Positions 1 to 10,567 of a stretch of 64,000 nt of DNA are shown here, piece after piece. Origin of the DNA: Noviherbaspirillum sp. L7-7A (GTDB lineage Bacteria > Pseudomonadota > Gammaproteobacteria > Burkholderiales > Burkholderiaceae_D); the NCBI RefSeq assembly GCF_019052805.1, contig NZ_JAHQRJ010000001.1, positions 3,844,001 through 3,908,000 of the forward strand, written 5' to 3'. The notes under the pieces are model-generated. The model worked only from the letters and a program-made list of their open reading frames with translations. It did not search any database and was not told where the DNA came from. The position numbers were made by a program, and so were the translations under genes. The number at the start of each line of letters is the position of its first letter. The first letter of the stretch is position 1.

Positions 1-841
1 GACCTTCCGCACCGGCGTGCTGGTGGGCAAGGACTTCCCGGCCAATGTCACCAACTGGGCCAAGGAAACCATCTCGCCGGAACAGTTGAAGGAAGAGTTC
101 GACGCGGTGGTCATCGCCGGCGGCGCAGAGCAGCCGCGCGACCTGCCGGTGCCCGGCCGCGAACTGGCCGGCGTGCATTTCGCGATGGACTTCCTGCCGC
201 TGCAGAACAAGGTCAATGCCGGCGACAAGCTGAAAGACCAGATCAAGGCCACCGGCAAGCATGTGGTCGTGATCGGCGGCGGCGACACCGGTTCCGACTG
301 CGTCGGCACCTCCAACCGCCATGGCGCGGCGTCGGTCGTGCAGTTCGAACTGCTGCCGCAACCGCCCGAGCAGGAAAACAAGCCGCTGGTATGGCCGTAC
401 TGGCCGACCAAGCTGCGCACCTCTTCCTCGCATGAGGAAGGCTGCGAGCGCGACTGGGCCGTGGCCACCAAGCGCCTGGAAGGCAAGAACGGCAAGGTCG
501 AGAAGCTGATCGCCGCCCGCGTCGAATGGAAGGACGGCCGCATGCAGGAAGTGCCGGATTCGGAATTCGAACTGAAGGCCGACCTGGTGCTGCTGGCCAT
601 GGGCTTCGTCTCGCCGGTGCAGCAGGTGCTGGATGCCTTTGGCGTCGACCGGGATGCCCGCGGCAATGCCCGCGCCAGCACCGAGGGCGATACCTGCTAC
701 AAGACTTCGGTCGACAAGGTCTTCGCCGCCGGCGACGTGCGTCGCGGCCAGTCGCTGGTGGTCTGGGCGATCCGCGAAGGCCGGCAGTGTGCCCGCGCCG
801 TGGACGAGTTCCTGATGGGCGCATCCGTACTGCCGCGCTGA
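1..841 (+). CDS. gltD: Glutamate synthase small subunit, C-terminal part (partial at window edge)
   Basis: The reading frame is open from the first bases, so the gene starts upstream of the window. About 280 residues remain. GltD is the flavoprotein subunit that passes electrons from NADPH to the large subunit GltB, which makes glutamate from glutamine and 2-oxoglutarate. A nucleotide-binding loop is visible ([17 protein letters not shown]), followed by the family-typical [10 protein letters not shown]. Near the end, a second FAD-contact segment ([19 protein letters not shown]) matches the GltD/NADPH-oxidoreductase family. gltB is presumably just upstream but cannot be seen. A strong terminator follows 20 bp after the stop, so this is the last gene of its operon. 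Confidence 0.93.
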   Translation, partial: TFRTGVLVGKDFPANVTNWAKETISPEQLKEEFDAVVIAGGAEQPRDLPVPGRELAGVHFAMDFLPLQNKVNAGDKLKDQIKATGKHVVVIGGGDTGSDCVGTSNRHGAASVVQFELLPQPPEQENKPLVWPYWPTKLRTSSSHEEGCERDWAVATKRLEGKNGKVEKLIAARVEWKDGRMQEVPDSEFELKADLVLLAMGFVSPVQQVLDAFGVDRDARGNARASTEGDTCYKTSVDKVFAAGDVRRGQSLVVWAIREGRQCARAVDEFLMGASVLPR

Positions 842-861
842 TACGGCCGCCGGGATGTCAG

Positions 862-888
862 AAAAGCCTGCGCAAGCAGGCTTTTTTT
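862..888 (+). terminator. Rho-independent terminator after gltD
   Basis: A perfect 7-bp stem (AGCCTGC / GCAGGCT) with a GCAA tetraloop is followed by seven T residues. It begins about 20 bp after the gltD stop codon. The A residues before the stem pair with the T-run and could give some function in the opposite direction too. Confidence 0.85.
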
Positions 889-1240
889 CCTTTCCGAAAC
901 AGTTTGCTGGACGGTAAAAGCAGCTTGGCCGCAGGAAAGGTTATAATCCGCCGGATTTGCTGTCGAGTCAGTGGATTGTTGCAATCAGAAAATTTGTCAT
1001 TTTCAAGGACTTTGTTCCAGAAAGCGTCACTACCTTCGCTTGTCTGAAGTTGCCTGGCGCAGGGACACACCAGGCATGTGATGCCTTACTGGCATGCATG
1101 AAATACGGTTAAGTTTACTTTTTGCAACAACATGTGTTCCCTTTGGTAAGCAACATTCTGCTCGCCAGCGTTACCTGGCGCTCCAAGCCGGAGCGGCTTT
1201 CTGCTCTACAATCACGTATTTTTAAATTCCGCCACGACCC
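889..1240. other. 352-bp intergenic leader upstream of mlaF
   Basis: No convincing coding frame was found. It holds a TATAAT hexamer at 942-947 without a good -35 partner, a small hairpin AGGCAT-gtg-ATGCCT near 1072-1086, and a -10-like TACAAT at 1207-1212, 28 bp before the mlaF GTG. The first TATAAT would give a leader of nearly 290 nt. That could be a long 5' UTR or a small RNA, but I recognise no known RNA family here. Confidence 0.4.
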
Positions 1241-2044
1241 GTGCCCAACCTCGTAGAAATCCGCGACCTGCATTTTGCCTATGGAGACCGACCCATCCTG
1301 TCCGGGCTGGAAATGGATTTCCCGCGCGGCAGGGTGATTGCGGTGATGGGCGGCTCCGGATCGGGTAAAACCACCATCCTGCGCCTGATCGGCGGGCAAA
1401 TTGCTCCCACCCGTGGCGGCGTCATGCTGGACGGCAGGGCGGTCGATACCCGCAACCAGGCAGCGCTCTACCAGATGCGCCGGCGCATCGGCATGCTGTT
1501 CCAGCATGGCGCCCTGTTCACCGACCTCACCGTGTTCGACAACGTGGCTTTCCCGCTGCGCGAGAATGCCGACCTGCCCGACGAACTGCTGCGCGACCTG
1601 GTGCTGATGAAGCTGCATGCGGTCGGCCTGCGCAATGCGGCCATGCTGAAACCCGCCGAGATTTCCGGCGGCATGGCGCGCCGGGTAGCCCTGGCGCGGG
1701 CGGTGGCGCTGGACCCGCAGCTCATCATGTACGACGAGCCTTTCGCCGGGCTCGACCCGATCTCGATGGGCGTGACCGCCAACCTGATCCGCCGCCTGAA
1801 CGATGCACTGGGCTCGACCTCCATCCTGGTCTCGCACGATGTGCACGAATCGTTTTCGATTGCCGACTATGTCTATTTCCTGTCGCAGGGGAAAATCGTC
1901 GCCCATGGCACGCCGCAGCAGATGCTGCAATCGAGCGACCCGTATGTGAAGCAGTTCGTCCATGCCGAGGCCGACGGCCCGGTGCCTTTCCATTACCCCG
2001 GCCGCAGCCTGGCCGACGATCTCGGCCTGGGAGCGCGCCCATGA
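1241..2044 (+). CDS. mlaF: Phospholipid ABC transporter ATP-binding protein MlaF
   Basis: ATPase of the MlaFEDB inner-membrane complex, which moves phospholipids between the inner membrane and the periplasmic carrier MlaC to keep outer-membrane asymmetry. The 267 residues carry Walker A (GGSGSGKTT), the ABC signature (ISGGMARRVALARA) and Walker B plus the catalytic Glu (LIMYDEPFAGLD), then the switch His (LVSHDV). The start is a GTG giving PNLVEIRDLHFAYG, where the family begins; no ATG is better placed. The stop overlaps the mlaE start as ATGA, so translation is coupled. Confidence 0.95.
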   Translation: MPNLVEIRDLHFAYGDRPILSGLEMDFPRGRVIAVMGGSGSGKTTILRLIGGQIAPTRGGVMLDGRAVDTRNQAALYQMRRRIGMLFQHGALFTDLTVFDNVAFPLRENADLPDELLRDLVLMKLHAVGLRNAAMLKPAEISGGMARRVALARAVALDPQLIMYDEPFAGLDPISMGVTANLIRRLNDALGSTSILVSHDVHESFSIADYVYFLSQGKIVAHGTPQQMLQSSDPYVKQFVHAEADGPVPFHYPGRSLADDLGLGARP

Positions 2045-2823
2045 TCCTGGCCTTCCTGTCCGCCATAGGACGCAGCGTGCGTGAATTCGTGGTCAACCTT
2101 GGCTACGGCACCCGCACCTTCTTCGCGGTGCTGGGCGCGTCGGGCGGCCTGCTGCGCCGTTTCCGCCTGATTACCGACCAGATTCATTTCATCGGCAATT
2201 ATTCGCTGGTCATCATCAGCGTGTCCGGCCTGTTCGTCGGCTTCGTGCTCGGCCTGCAGGGCTACTACACCCTCAACAAATACGGATCCGAACAGGCGCT
2301 GGGCCTGCTGGTGGCGCTGTCGCTGACCCGGGAACTGGGGCCGGTGGTGACCGCGCTGCTGTTCGCCGGCCGCGCCGGCACCTCGCTGACGGCCGAAATC
2401 GGCCTGATGAAGGCCGGCGAGCAACTGGCGGCGATGGAAATGATGGCGGTCAATCCGCTGCAGCGGGTGCTGGCGCCACGCTTCTGGGCCGGCGTGATCG
2501 CCATGCCCATCCTGGCCGCGATCTTCAGCGCCGTCGGCATCCTGGGCGGTTACGTGGTTGGCGTGCTGTTGATCGGCGTCGACGAGGGCGCTTTCTGGTC
2601 GCAGATGCAGGGCGGCGTCGATATCTTCAAGGACATTGCCAATGGCGTCATCAAGAGCATTGTGTTCGGCATAGCGGTGACGTTCATCGCGCTTTATCAG
2701 GGGTATGAAGCCCGCCCGACGCCGGAAGGCGTGGCCCGCGCCACCACGCGGACCGTGGTGATCGGTTCGCTCACCGTGCTGGCGCTGGACTTCCTGCTCA
2801 CGGCGCTGATGTTCAATACATAA
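2041..2823 (+). CDS. mlaE: Phospholipid ABC transporter permease MlaE
   Basis: Membrane permease of the Mla complex, 260 residues, of the MlaE/TTG2B family. The sequence shows the expected hydrophobic helices, including SLVIISVSGLFVGFVLGLQG near residues 58-77 and a C-terminal pair around VVIGSLTVLALDFLLTALMF. The cytoplasmic coupling region LTRELGPVVTALLFAGRAG matches the conserved family stretch. It overlaps mlaF by 4 bp and is followed 20 bp later by mlaD. Confidence 0.95.
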   Translation: MILAFLSAIGRSVREFVVNLGYGTRTFFAVLGASGGLLRRFRLITDQIHFIGNYSLVIISVSGLFVGFVLGLQGYYTLNKYGSEQALGLLVALSLTRELGPVVTALLFAGRAGTSLTAEIGLMKAGEQLAAMEMMAVNPLQRVLAPRFWAGVIAMPILAAIFSAVGILGGYVVGVLLIGVDEGAFWSQMQGGVDIFKDIANGVIKSIVFGIAVTFIALYQGYEARPTPEGVARATTRTVVIGSLTVLALDFLLTALMFNT

Positions 2824-2843
2824 CGGTTTCGAAGGGTGTAAGC

Positions 2844-3320
2844 ATGCAACGTAAATCTCTGGATGTCTGGGTTGGCCTGTTCGTGGTACTGGGCGCGGCT
2901 GCCTTGCTGTTCCTGGCCCTGAAGGCCGGCAACATGAGTTCAATCTCGTTCGCCAAGACCTATGACGTGACGGCGCGCTTCGACAACATCGGTGGCCTGA
3001 AGCCTGGCGCGCCGGTCAAGAGCGCCGGCGTGGTGGTCGGCCGGGTCGACAATATCGGCCTGAACGGCAAAACCTTCCAGGCGGAAGTCAGGCTGAAGAT
3101 GCAGAGCGGCTACGCGTTTCCGAAGGACAGTTCGGCCAAGATCCTGACCTCCGGCCTGCTGGGCGAGCAATACATCGGCCTGGAGCCGGGCGGCGACACC
3201 AACAATCTCGCCCAGGGCGACCGCATCACCATGACGCAATCCGCGATCGTGCTGGAAAATCTGATCAGTCAATTCCTCTTCAGCAAGGCTGCTGAAGGGA
3301 AAGAGGAACAAAAACAATGA
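2844..3320 (+). CDS. mlaD: Phospholipid transporter substrate-binding protein MlaD (MCE domain)
   Basis: MlaD is anchored in the inner membrane and forms a hexameric ring through its single MCE domain, making a tunnel for phospholipids above MlaE. The 158 residues show one N-terminal transmembrane helix (about residues 7-25, DVWVGLFVVLGAAALLFLAL). The MCE domain follows, with the typical YDVTARFDNIGGLKPGAPV start and the GLLGEQYIGLEPGG segment. It is somewhat shorter than the E. coli protein, mainly at the C-terminus. Its stop overlaps the mlaA start by 4 bp. Confidence 0.93.
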   Translation: MQRKSLDVWVGLFVVLGAAALLFLALKAGNMSSISFAKTYDVTARFDNIGGLKPGAPVKSAGVVVGRVDNIGLNGKTFQAEVRLKMQSGYAFPKDSSAKILTSGLLGEQYIGLEPGGDTNNLAQGDRITMTQSAIVLENLISQFLFSKAAEGKEEQKQ

Positions 3321-4237
3321 ATACCCTGGGCCGTTCCCTGCTCGCGCTGAGCATGGTCACCATCCTGTCCGGCTGTGCCACCACGAGTACTACCGATTCC
3401 GGCTCCGCCGCAAGAAATCCGGTGGACCCGTTCGAGAAGTTCAACCGGACCATGTTCACCTTCAACGACAAGGTGGACCAGTATGCACTGAAGCCGGCGG
3501 CCACCGCCTACAAGCGCGTGGTGCCTTCCTTCATGCAGACCGGCGTCTACAACTTCTTTGGCAACCTCGCCGATGTCTGGACCGCGGTCAACAACCTGCT
3601 GCAGGGCAGGGTGGCCGACGGCGTCTCGGACGTGATGCGCTTCACCATCAATTCCACCTTCGGCATCGCCGGCCTGATCGACATCGGCAGCGACGCCGGC
3701 CTGCCCAAGCATAGCCAGGACTTCGGCGCCACGCTGGGCGTCTGGGGAGTGCAGTCCGGGCCTTATGTGGTGTTGCCGCTGCTGGGTTCCTCCACCGTGC
3801 GCGACTCGGCGGCGCTGCCAGCCGATTTCGCCGGCAATCCATGGACCTACGTCACGCCCGACGCCACCCGCTACTTCGGCACCGCGCTGCGCGTGATCGA
3901 CCTGCGTGCCGGCGTGCTGGACGCCTCCAACCTGATCGAGGATGCCGCGCTGGACCGCTACGAGTTCATCCGCGACGCCTATCTGCAGCGCCGCGCCGGC
4001 AAGATCAGCAGCAACCGCGAGCGCGGCGCCGACTCGGTGTACCGCGCGCTGCCCGACGACGATGAGCTGGATTCGAAAACGGACAATGGTTCGTCATTGA
4101 ATGGCGGTTCGGCAGCCCCATCTGCGGAACCCGCGACCAAGGGCGATGCCCAACAGGAAAAGGCGCCGGCCGCACCTGCCGCCAACGGCAGCCAGCCGGC
4201 TTTCATTCCCGCCCCCGACGGGAACCTCCCTAAGTAA
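3317..4237 (+). CDS. mlaA: Outer-membrane phospholipid-removing lipoprotein MlaA (VacJ)
   Basis: MlaA sits in the outer membrane with porins and removes misplaced phospholipids from the outer leaflet, passing them to MlaC. A lipoprotein signal peptide ends in the lipobox ILSGC (Cys about residue 20). The VacJ core follows (DPFEKFNRTMFTFNDKVD, then NLADVWTAVNNLLQGR and SQDFGATLGVWGV). After about residue 250 comes a roughly 55-residue Ser/Ala/Pro-rich tail that looks disordered and lies outside the domain. In enterobacteria mlaA is unlinked; here it lies inside the mla operon between mlaD and mlaC, with ATGA overlap to mlaD. Confidence 0.94.
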   Translation: MNTLGRSLLALSMVTILSGCATTSTTDSGSAARNPVDPFEKFNRTMFTFNDKVDQYALKPAATAYKRVVPSFMQTGVYNFFGNLADVWTAVNNLLQGRVADGVSDVMRFTINSTFGIAGLIDIGSDAGLPKHSQDFGATLGVWGVQSGPYVVLPLLGSSTVRDSAALPADFAGNPWTYVTPDATRYFGTALRVIDLRAGVLDASNLIEDAALDRYEFIRDAYLQRRAGKISSNRERGADSVYRALPDDDELDSKTDNGSSLNGGSAAPSAEPATKGDAQQEKAPAAPAANGSQPAFIPAPDGNLPK

Positions 4238-4294
4238 TCGTGACGGCGCGCGGGCAGGCATGCCGCCGCCACTGTCAATTTCAGGAAAAAGATC

Positions 4295-4930
4295 ATGTTT
4301 AAAAAATTCATCGCAATTCTCACCCTTGGCATGCTCAGCTTCACCGGCGCCGCCGTCGCGCAGGAAGCGCCCGACGTCTTCATCAAGCGCATCAGCCAGG
4401 AAGTGCTGGAAACGGCCAAGAGCGACAAGGACATCCAGAGCGGCAACCAGCAGAAGATCCTGGACGTGGTGCAGAGCAAGATCCTGCCCAACGTCGACTT
4501 CCAGCGCATGACTGCGCTGGCCGCCGGCCGTTACTGGCGCGAAGCCACGCCGGACCAGCAGAAGCGTCTGACCGAGGAATTCCGCGACCTGCTGGTCTAC
4601 ACCTATGCCGGCGCGATCGCCCAGATCCGCGACCAGCAGCTGGAATTCAAGCCGATGCGCAACGACCCGTCCGACACCGACGTGGAAGTGCGTTCGCAGG
4701 TGGTGCAGCAGCGCGGCGAGCCGATCCAGCTCAATTACCGCCTGGCCAAGTCCGGCAATACCTGGAAGATCTATGACCTGAACGTGCTCGGCGCCTGGCT
4801 GGTGGAAACCTACAAGGGCAACTTCGCCAGCGAAATCAGCAAGGGCGGCATCGACGGCCTGATCAAGACTTTGGCAGAGCGCAACAAGAAGCTGTCGGCC
4901 AATGGCATCGCCAAGAACGCGAAGTCCTGA
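4295..4930 (+). CDS. mlaC: Periplasmic phospholipid carrier MlaC
   Basis: Soluble periplasmic shuttle between MlaA and MlaFEDB. The 211 residues start with a Sec signal peptide (KKFIAILTLGMLSFTGAAVA, cleavage probably after AVA before QEAPD). The Ttg2/MlaC domain follows, with VDFQRMTALAAGRYWREATP and YDLNVLGAWLVETYKGNFAS as family-typical stretches. An AGGAAA ribosome-binding site precedes the ATG. Only 2 bp separate it from the STAS gene downstream. Confidence 0.94.
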   Translation: MFKKFIAILTLGMLSFTGAAVAQEAPDVFIKRISQEVLETAKSDKDIQSGNQQKILDVVQSKILPNVDFQRMTALAAGRYWREATPDQQKRLTEEFRDLLVYTYAGAIAQIRDQQLEFKPMRNDPSDTDVEVRSQVVQQRGEPIQLNYRLAKSGNTWKIYDLNVLGAWLVETYKGNFASEISKGGIDGLIKTLAERNKKLSANGIAKNAKS

Positions 4931-4932
4931 GC

Positions 4933-5193
4933 ATGTACCAGCCGGCCGAATCCCTGACCCTGGCCGAGGCCAGGGCCGCACTGGGCGCGGGGCTGCAGGC
5001 CATTGCCGGCGGCCAGACCGAGATCGACCTGGCGCGCATGTCCACGGTCGATTCCTCGGCCGTTGCCACTCTCCTGGCCTGGAAGCGGGCGGCGGCGGCG
5101 CGCAATGCGCCGCTGGCGCTGCGCAATGCGCCGGCCAGCCTGCGCAGCCTGGCGCAGCTGTACGGCGTGGCTGAACTCCTGCAATTGTCCTGA
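4933..5193 (+). CDS. mlaB: STAS-domain protein MlaB
   Basis: A small (86 residue) cytoplasmic STAS-domain protein that binds MlaF and is needed for assembly and activity of the transporter. The core IDLARMSTVDSSAVATLLAW is the conserved STAS loop and helix, with the Ser/Thr cluster where other STAS proteins carry the regulatory residue. It is the last gene of the mla operon; a structured intergenic segment follows directly. Confidence 0.88.
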   Translation: MYQPAESLTLAEARAALGAGLQAIAGGQTEIDLARMSTVDSSAVATLLAWKRAAAARNAPLALRNAPASLRSLAQLYGVAELLQLS

Positions 5194-5194
5194 G

Positions 5195-5251
5195 CGTTTG
5201 CGCGGCCCGATGCGGGCAGGCGTCATGCCGTCCGCATTCTCCGGGCAAACG
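5195..5251. other. Nested inverted repeat after mlaB
   Basis: Outer arms CGTTTGC (5195-5201) and GCAAACG (5245-5251) enclose a second pair, ATGCGG (5210-5215) and CCGCAT (5232-5237), and a short inner GGCA/TGCC pair. The arms are perfect and concentric. There is no T-run, so it is not a classical intrinsic terminator. It could slow or stop transcription at the end of the mla operon or protect the 3' end of the mRNA. The function is inference. Confidence 0.4.
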
Positions 5252-5303
5252 GGCTGCCGGCTGCCTCCCGCACCTCGTCCAGAGTGCCTGTGCGGAAATC
5301 CCC

Positions 5304-5309
5304 TATAAT
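5304..5309 (+). promoter_or_regulatory. Putative -10 box upstream of the ABC exporter/murA/his cluster
   Basis: A perfect TATAAT lies 63 bp before the next start codon. No convincing -35 hexamer is found 16-18 bp upstream, so either an activator is needed or the match is chance. It is the only promoter-like site in the 178-bp gap between mlaB and the tightly packed downstream genes. Confidence 0.35.
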
Positions 5310-5371
5310 CAAGCCCTTTCACCGGCCGGCTTTTCCTGCGCCGGTTCATCCGCAACAACAATGAAGCCCGC

Positions 5372-6277
5372 ATGGCCGCCATTCAGATAGACCAGGTAAA
5401 GAAACGCTACGGCACGCTGCAAGCCCTGGGCGGCGTCACATTCTCCATCGAGGAAGGCGAGTTTTTCGGATTGCTGGGGCCCAACGGCGCCGGCAAGACC
5501 ACGCTCATTTCCATCCTGGCCGGCCTGAACCGCGCCGATTCCGGCAGCGTGAAGATCATGGGCCACGACGTGGTCCGCGATTACCGCCAGGCGCGCCGGC
5601 TGCTCGGCGTGGTGCCGCAGGAACTGGTGTTCGATCCCTTTTTCACCGTGCGCGAAACCCTGCGCATGCAGTCCGGCTATTTCGGGCTGAAGAAGAACGA
5701 TGACTGGATCGACGAGATCATGCACAACCTCGACCTGACCAACAAGGCCGATGCCAACATGCGCGCGCTGTCCGGCGGCATGAAGCGCCGGGTGCTGGTC
5801 GCGCAGGCGCTGGTGCACAAGCCGCCGGTCATCGTGCTCGACGAGCCGACCGCCGGCGTCGACGTCGAACTGCGCCAGACGCTATGGAAGTTCGTCTCGC
5901 GCCTGAACCGGGAAGGCCATACGGTGGTGCTGACGACGCACTACCTGGAAGAGGCGCAGGCGCTGTGCAACCGCATCGCGATGCTGCGCGGCGGCAAGGT
6001 GGTGGCGCTCGACTCCACCGCCGCGCTGATCCGCCGCATTTCCGGCTCGCAGCTGGAAGTGCAGCTGACCGGCGAATTTCCCGGCTCGCTGGCGCCGCTG
6101 CTGTCCCATCCGGCCGAGCCGGGCAGCAACAAGTATGTATTCCGCATCGCCGACTATGCCGATGTCGAGCCGATACTCGCCACGCTGCGCCAGAACGGCG
6201 CGCAGATCGAGGACATGCAGCTGCATCAGGCCGATCTGGAAGATGTGTTCATTGAAATCATGGAAGGCAGCAAATGA
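5372..6277 (+). CDS. ABC-2 type transporter ATP-binding protein (YadG-like)
   Basis: ATPase of an ABC-2 exporter, 301 residues. Visible motifs are Walker A (GPNGAGKTT near residue 37), the signature (ALSGGMKRRVLVAQAL), Walker B (VIVLDEPTAGVD) and the switch His (LTTHYLEEA). A C-terminal accessory region of about 80 residues follows, common in the YadG/CcmA group. It overlaps the next gene as ATGA, so permease and ATPase are made together. The substrate is not known. Its position next to mla and murA is a recurring betaproteobacterial arrangement and hints at cell-envelope material. Confidence 0.88.
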   Translation: MAAIQIDQVKKRYGTLQALGGVTFSIEEGEFFGLLGPNGAGKTTLISILAGLNRADSGSVKIMGHDVVRDYRQARRLLGVVPQELVFDPFFTVRETLRMQSGYFGLKKNDDWIDEIMHNLDLTNKADANMRALSGGMKRRVLVAQALVHKPPVIVLDEPTAGVDVELRQTLWKFVSRLNREGHTVVLTTHYLEEAQALCNRIAMLRGGKVVALDSTAALIRRISGSQLEVQLTGEFPGSLAPLLSHPAEPGSNKYVFRIADYADVEPILATLRQNGAQIEDMQLHQADLEDVFIEIMEGSK

Positions 6278-7029
6278 CGGGCTTTCGCACGCTGTTCTAC
6301 AAGGAAGTCTTGCGCTTCTGGAAGGTCGCCACGCAAACCCTGACCGCGCCCATCGTCACCGCCATGCTCTACCTGCTGATCTTCGGCCAGGTGCTGGAAG
6401 GCCGGGTCGAGGTCTATCCGGGCGTGACCTATACCGCCTTCCTGGTGCCGGGCCTGGTGATGATGAGCGTGCTGCAGAATGCCTTCGCCAATTCCTCGTC
6501 GTCGCTGATCCAGTCCAAGATCACCGGCAACCTGGTGTTCATTCTGCTGCCGCCGCTGTCGCACTGGGAAATGTTCGGCGCCTATGTGCTGGCGGCCATG
6601 GTGCGCGGCCTGGCCGTTGGCCTAGGCGTGTTCGTCATCACCGCCTGGTTCGCCCACCTGTCCTTCGTGGCGCCGCTGTGGATCTTCGCCTTTGCGCTGC
6701 TGGGCTCGGCGATCCTGGGCACCATGGGCCTGATCGCGGGCATCTGGGCCGAGAAATTCGACCAGCTGGCCGCCTTCCAGAATTTCCTGATCATGCCGGC
6801 AACCTTCCTGGCCGGCGTGTTCTATTCGATACACTCGCTGCCGTCTTTCTGGCTGGCGGTGTCGCATGCCAATCCGTTTTTTTATATGATTGACGGCTTT
6901 CGCTACGGTTTCTTCGGCCATTCCGACGTGGCGCCCGGCATCAGCTTTGCGATCGTGACCACCTTTTTCGTGGTGCTCGCCGGCGTTGCCATCACCATGC
7001 TCAAGAGCGGCTACAAGCTGCGCCATTGA
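6274..7029 (+). CDS. ABC-2 type transporter permease (YadH-like)
   Basis: Membrane partner of the preceding ATPase, 251 residues with about six hydrophobic helices. The ABC-2 signature region (NFLIMPATFLAGVFYSIHSL) lies near residue 170 and NPFFYMIDGFRYGFFG follows, as in the YadH/NodJ family. The stop overlaps upstream codons before ibaG. The substrate is unknown. Confidence 0.87.
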   Translation: MTGFRTLFYKEVLRFWKVATQTLTAPIVTAMLYLLIFGQVLEGRVEVYPGVTYTAFLVPGLVMMSVLQNAFANSSSSLIQSKITGNLVFILLPPLSHWEMFGAYVLAAMVRGLAVGLGVFVITAWFAHLSFVAPLWIFAFALLGSAILGTMGLIAGIWAEKFDQLAAFQNFLIMPATFLAGVFYSIHSLPSFWLAVSHANPFFYMIDGFRYGFFGHSDVAPGISFAIVTTFFVVLAGVAITMLKSGYKLRH

Positions 7030-7085
7030 TCATTGAACACACCACGATGCGCTCGACCATCATCAACCTCAACAAGGCAGAAATC

Positions 7086-9219
<2,134 letters not shown>

Positions 9220-9235
9220 CCCATCCCCTATCGCC

Positions 9236-10552
9236 ATGTCCGCACCGATACGCACACTCGATTCGACCGACGCCGATTTCAATGCGCAGCTGCGCGCCGT
9301 GCTGGCCTTCGAGGCCAGCGAGGATGACGCGATCGACCGCGCCGCCGCCGGCATCCTGGCCGACGTGAAGGCCCGCGGCGACGCCGCCGTGCTGGAATAC
9401 ACCAACCGCTTCGACCAGCTGGAAGCGGCGTCGATGTCGGCGCTGGAAATCCGCCAGGACGAGCTGCATGCGGCGCTGGCCGGCCTGCCCGAGGCGCGCC
9501 GCGAGGCGCTGCAGATCGCGGCCGACCGGGTGCGCGCCTATCACGAGCGGCAGAAGGAGGAGTGCGGCTCCGACGGCTTCCTCTATACCGAGGACGACGG
9601 CACCGTATTGGGCCAGAAGGTAACGCCGCTGGACCGGGTCGGCATCTACGTGCCGGGCGGCAAGGCGGCCTATCCCTCGTCCGTCCTGATGAATGCGATT
9701 CCGGCCCATGTCGCCGGCGTGCAGGACATCATCATGGTGGTGCCCACGCCCGCCGGCGTGAAGAACGAGCTGGTGCTGGCCGCCGCGGCGATTGCCGGCG
9801 TCAACCGCGTCTTCACCATCGGCGGCGCGCAGGCGGTGGCCGCGCTGGCCTACGGCACGGCCACCATCCCGCAGGTCGACAAGATCGTCGGTCCCGGCAA
9901 TGCCTATGTCGCCGCGGCCAAGCGCCGGGTGTTCGGCACCGTGGGCATCGACATGATCGCCGGTCCGTCCGAGATCCTGGTGCTGTGCGACGGCAGCACC
10001 GACCCGGACTGGGTCGCCATGGACCTGTTCTCCCAGGCCGAGCATGACGAGCTGGCGCAGTCCATCCTGGTCTGCCCGGACGCCGACTACATGGCGCGGG
10101 TGCAGAATAGCGTGGACCGGCTGCTGGAGGAAATGCCGCGCAAGGACGTGATCCGCACCTCGCTGACCAACCGCGGCGCGATGGTCAAGGTGCGCGACAT
10201 GAACGAAGCCTGCGAGATCGCCAACTTCATCGCGCCCGAGCACCTGGAAATCTCGGCCGAGAATCCGCTGGCCTGGTCGCACCGCATCCGCCATGCAGGC
10301 GCGATGTTCCTCGGCCGCTTCTCGTCCGAGTCCATCGGCGACTACTGCGCCGGACCCAACCATGTGCTGCCGACCTCCCGCACCGCGCGCTTTTCGTCGC
10401 CGCTGGGCGTCTACGACTTCCAGAAGCGTTCGTCGGTGATCCAGGTCAGCGAAGCCGGCGCCCGCACCCTGGGCCAGGTCGCGGCCGAGCTGGCCTACGG
10501 CGAAGGCCTGCAGGCGCATGCCCGCTCCGCCGAATACCGCTACAAGAAATGA
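9236..10552 (+). CDS. hisD: Histidinol dehydrogenase
   Basis: Catalyses the last two oxidations, L-histidinol to L-histidine, using NAD and a zinc ion. The 438 residues show the typical [21 protein letters not shown] and [15 protein letters not shown] segments. The zinc/catalytic region follows ([14 protein letters not shown]), and near the end [20 protein letters not shown]. It lies 16 bp after hisG. The next gene is a DNA methyltransferase rather than hisC. Confidence 0.97.
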   Translation: MSAPIRTLDSTDADFNAQLRAVLAFEASEDDAIDRAAAGILADVKARGDAAVLEYTNRFDQLEAASMSALEIRQDELHAALAGLPEARREALQIAADRVRAYHERQKEECGSDGFLYTEDDGTVLGQKVTPLDRVGIYVPGGKAAYPSSVLMNAIPAHVAGVQDIIMVVPTPAGVKNELVLAAAAIAGVNRVFTIGGAQAVAALAYGTATIPQVDKIVGPGNAYVAAAKRRVFGTVGIDMIAGPSEILVLCDGSTDPDWVAMDLFSQAEHDELAQSILVCPDADYMARVQNSVDRLLEEMPRKDVIRTSLTNRGAMVKVRDMNEACEIANFIAPEHLEISAENPLAWSHRIRHAGAMFLGRFSSESIGDYCAGPNHVLPTSRTARFSSPLGVYDFQKRSSVIQVSEAGARTLGQVAAELAYGEGLQAHARSAEYRYKK

Positions 10553-10567
10553 TGCGCAGGCAGGCCG

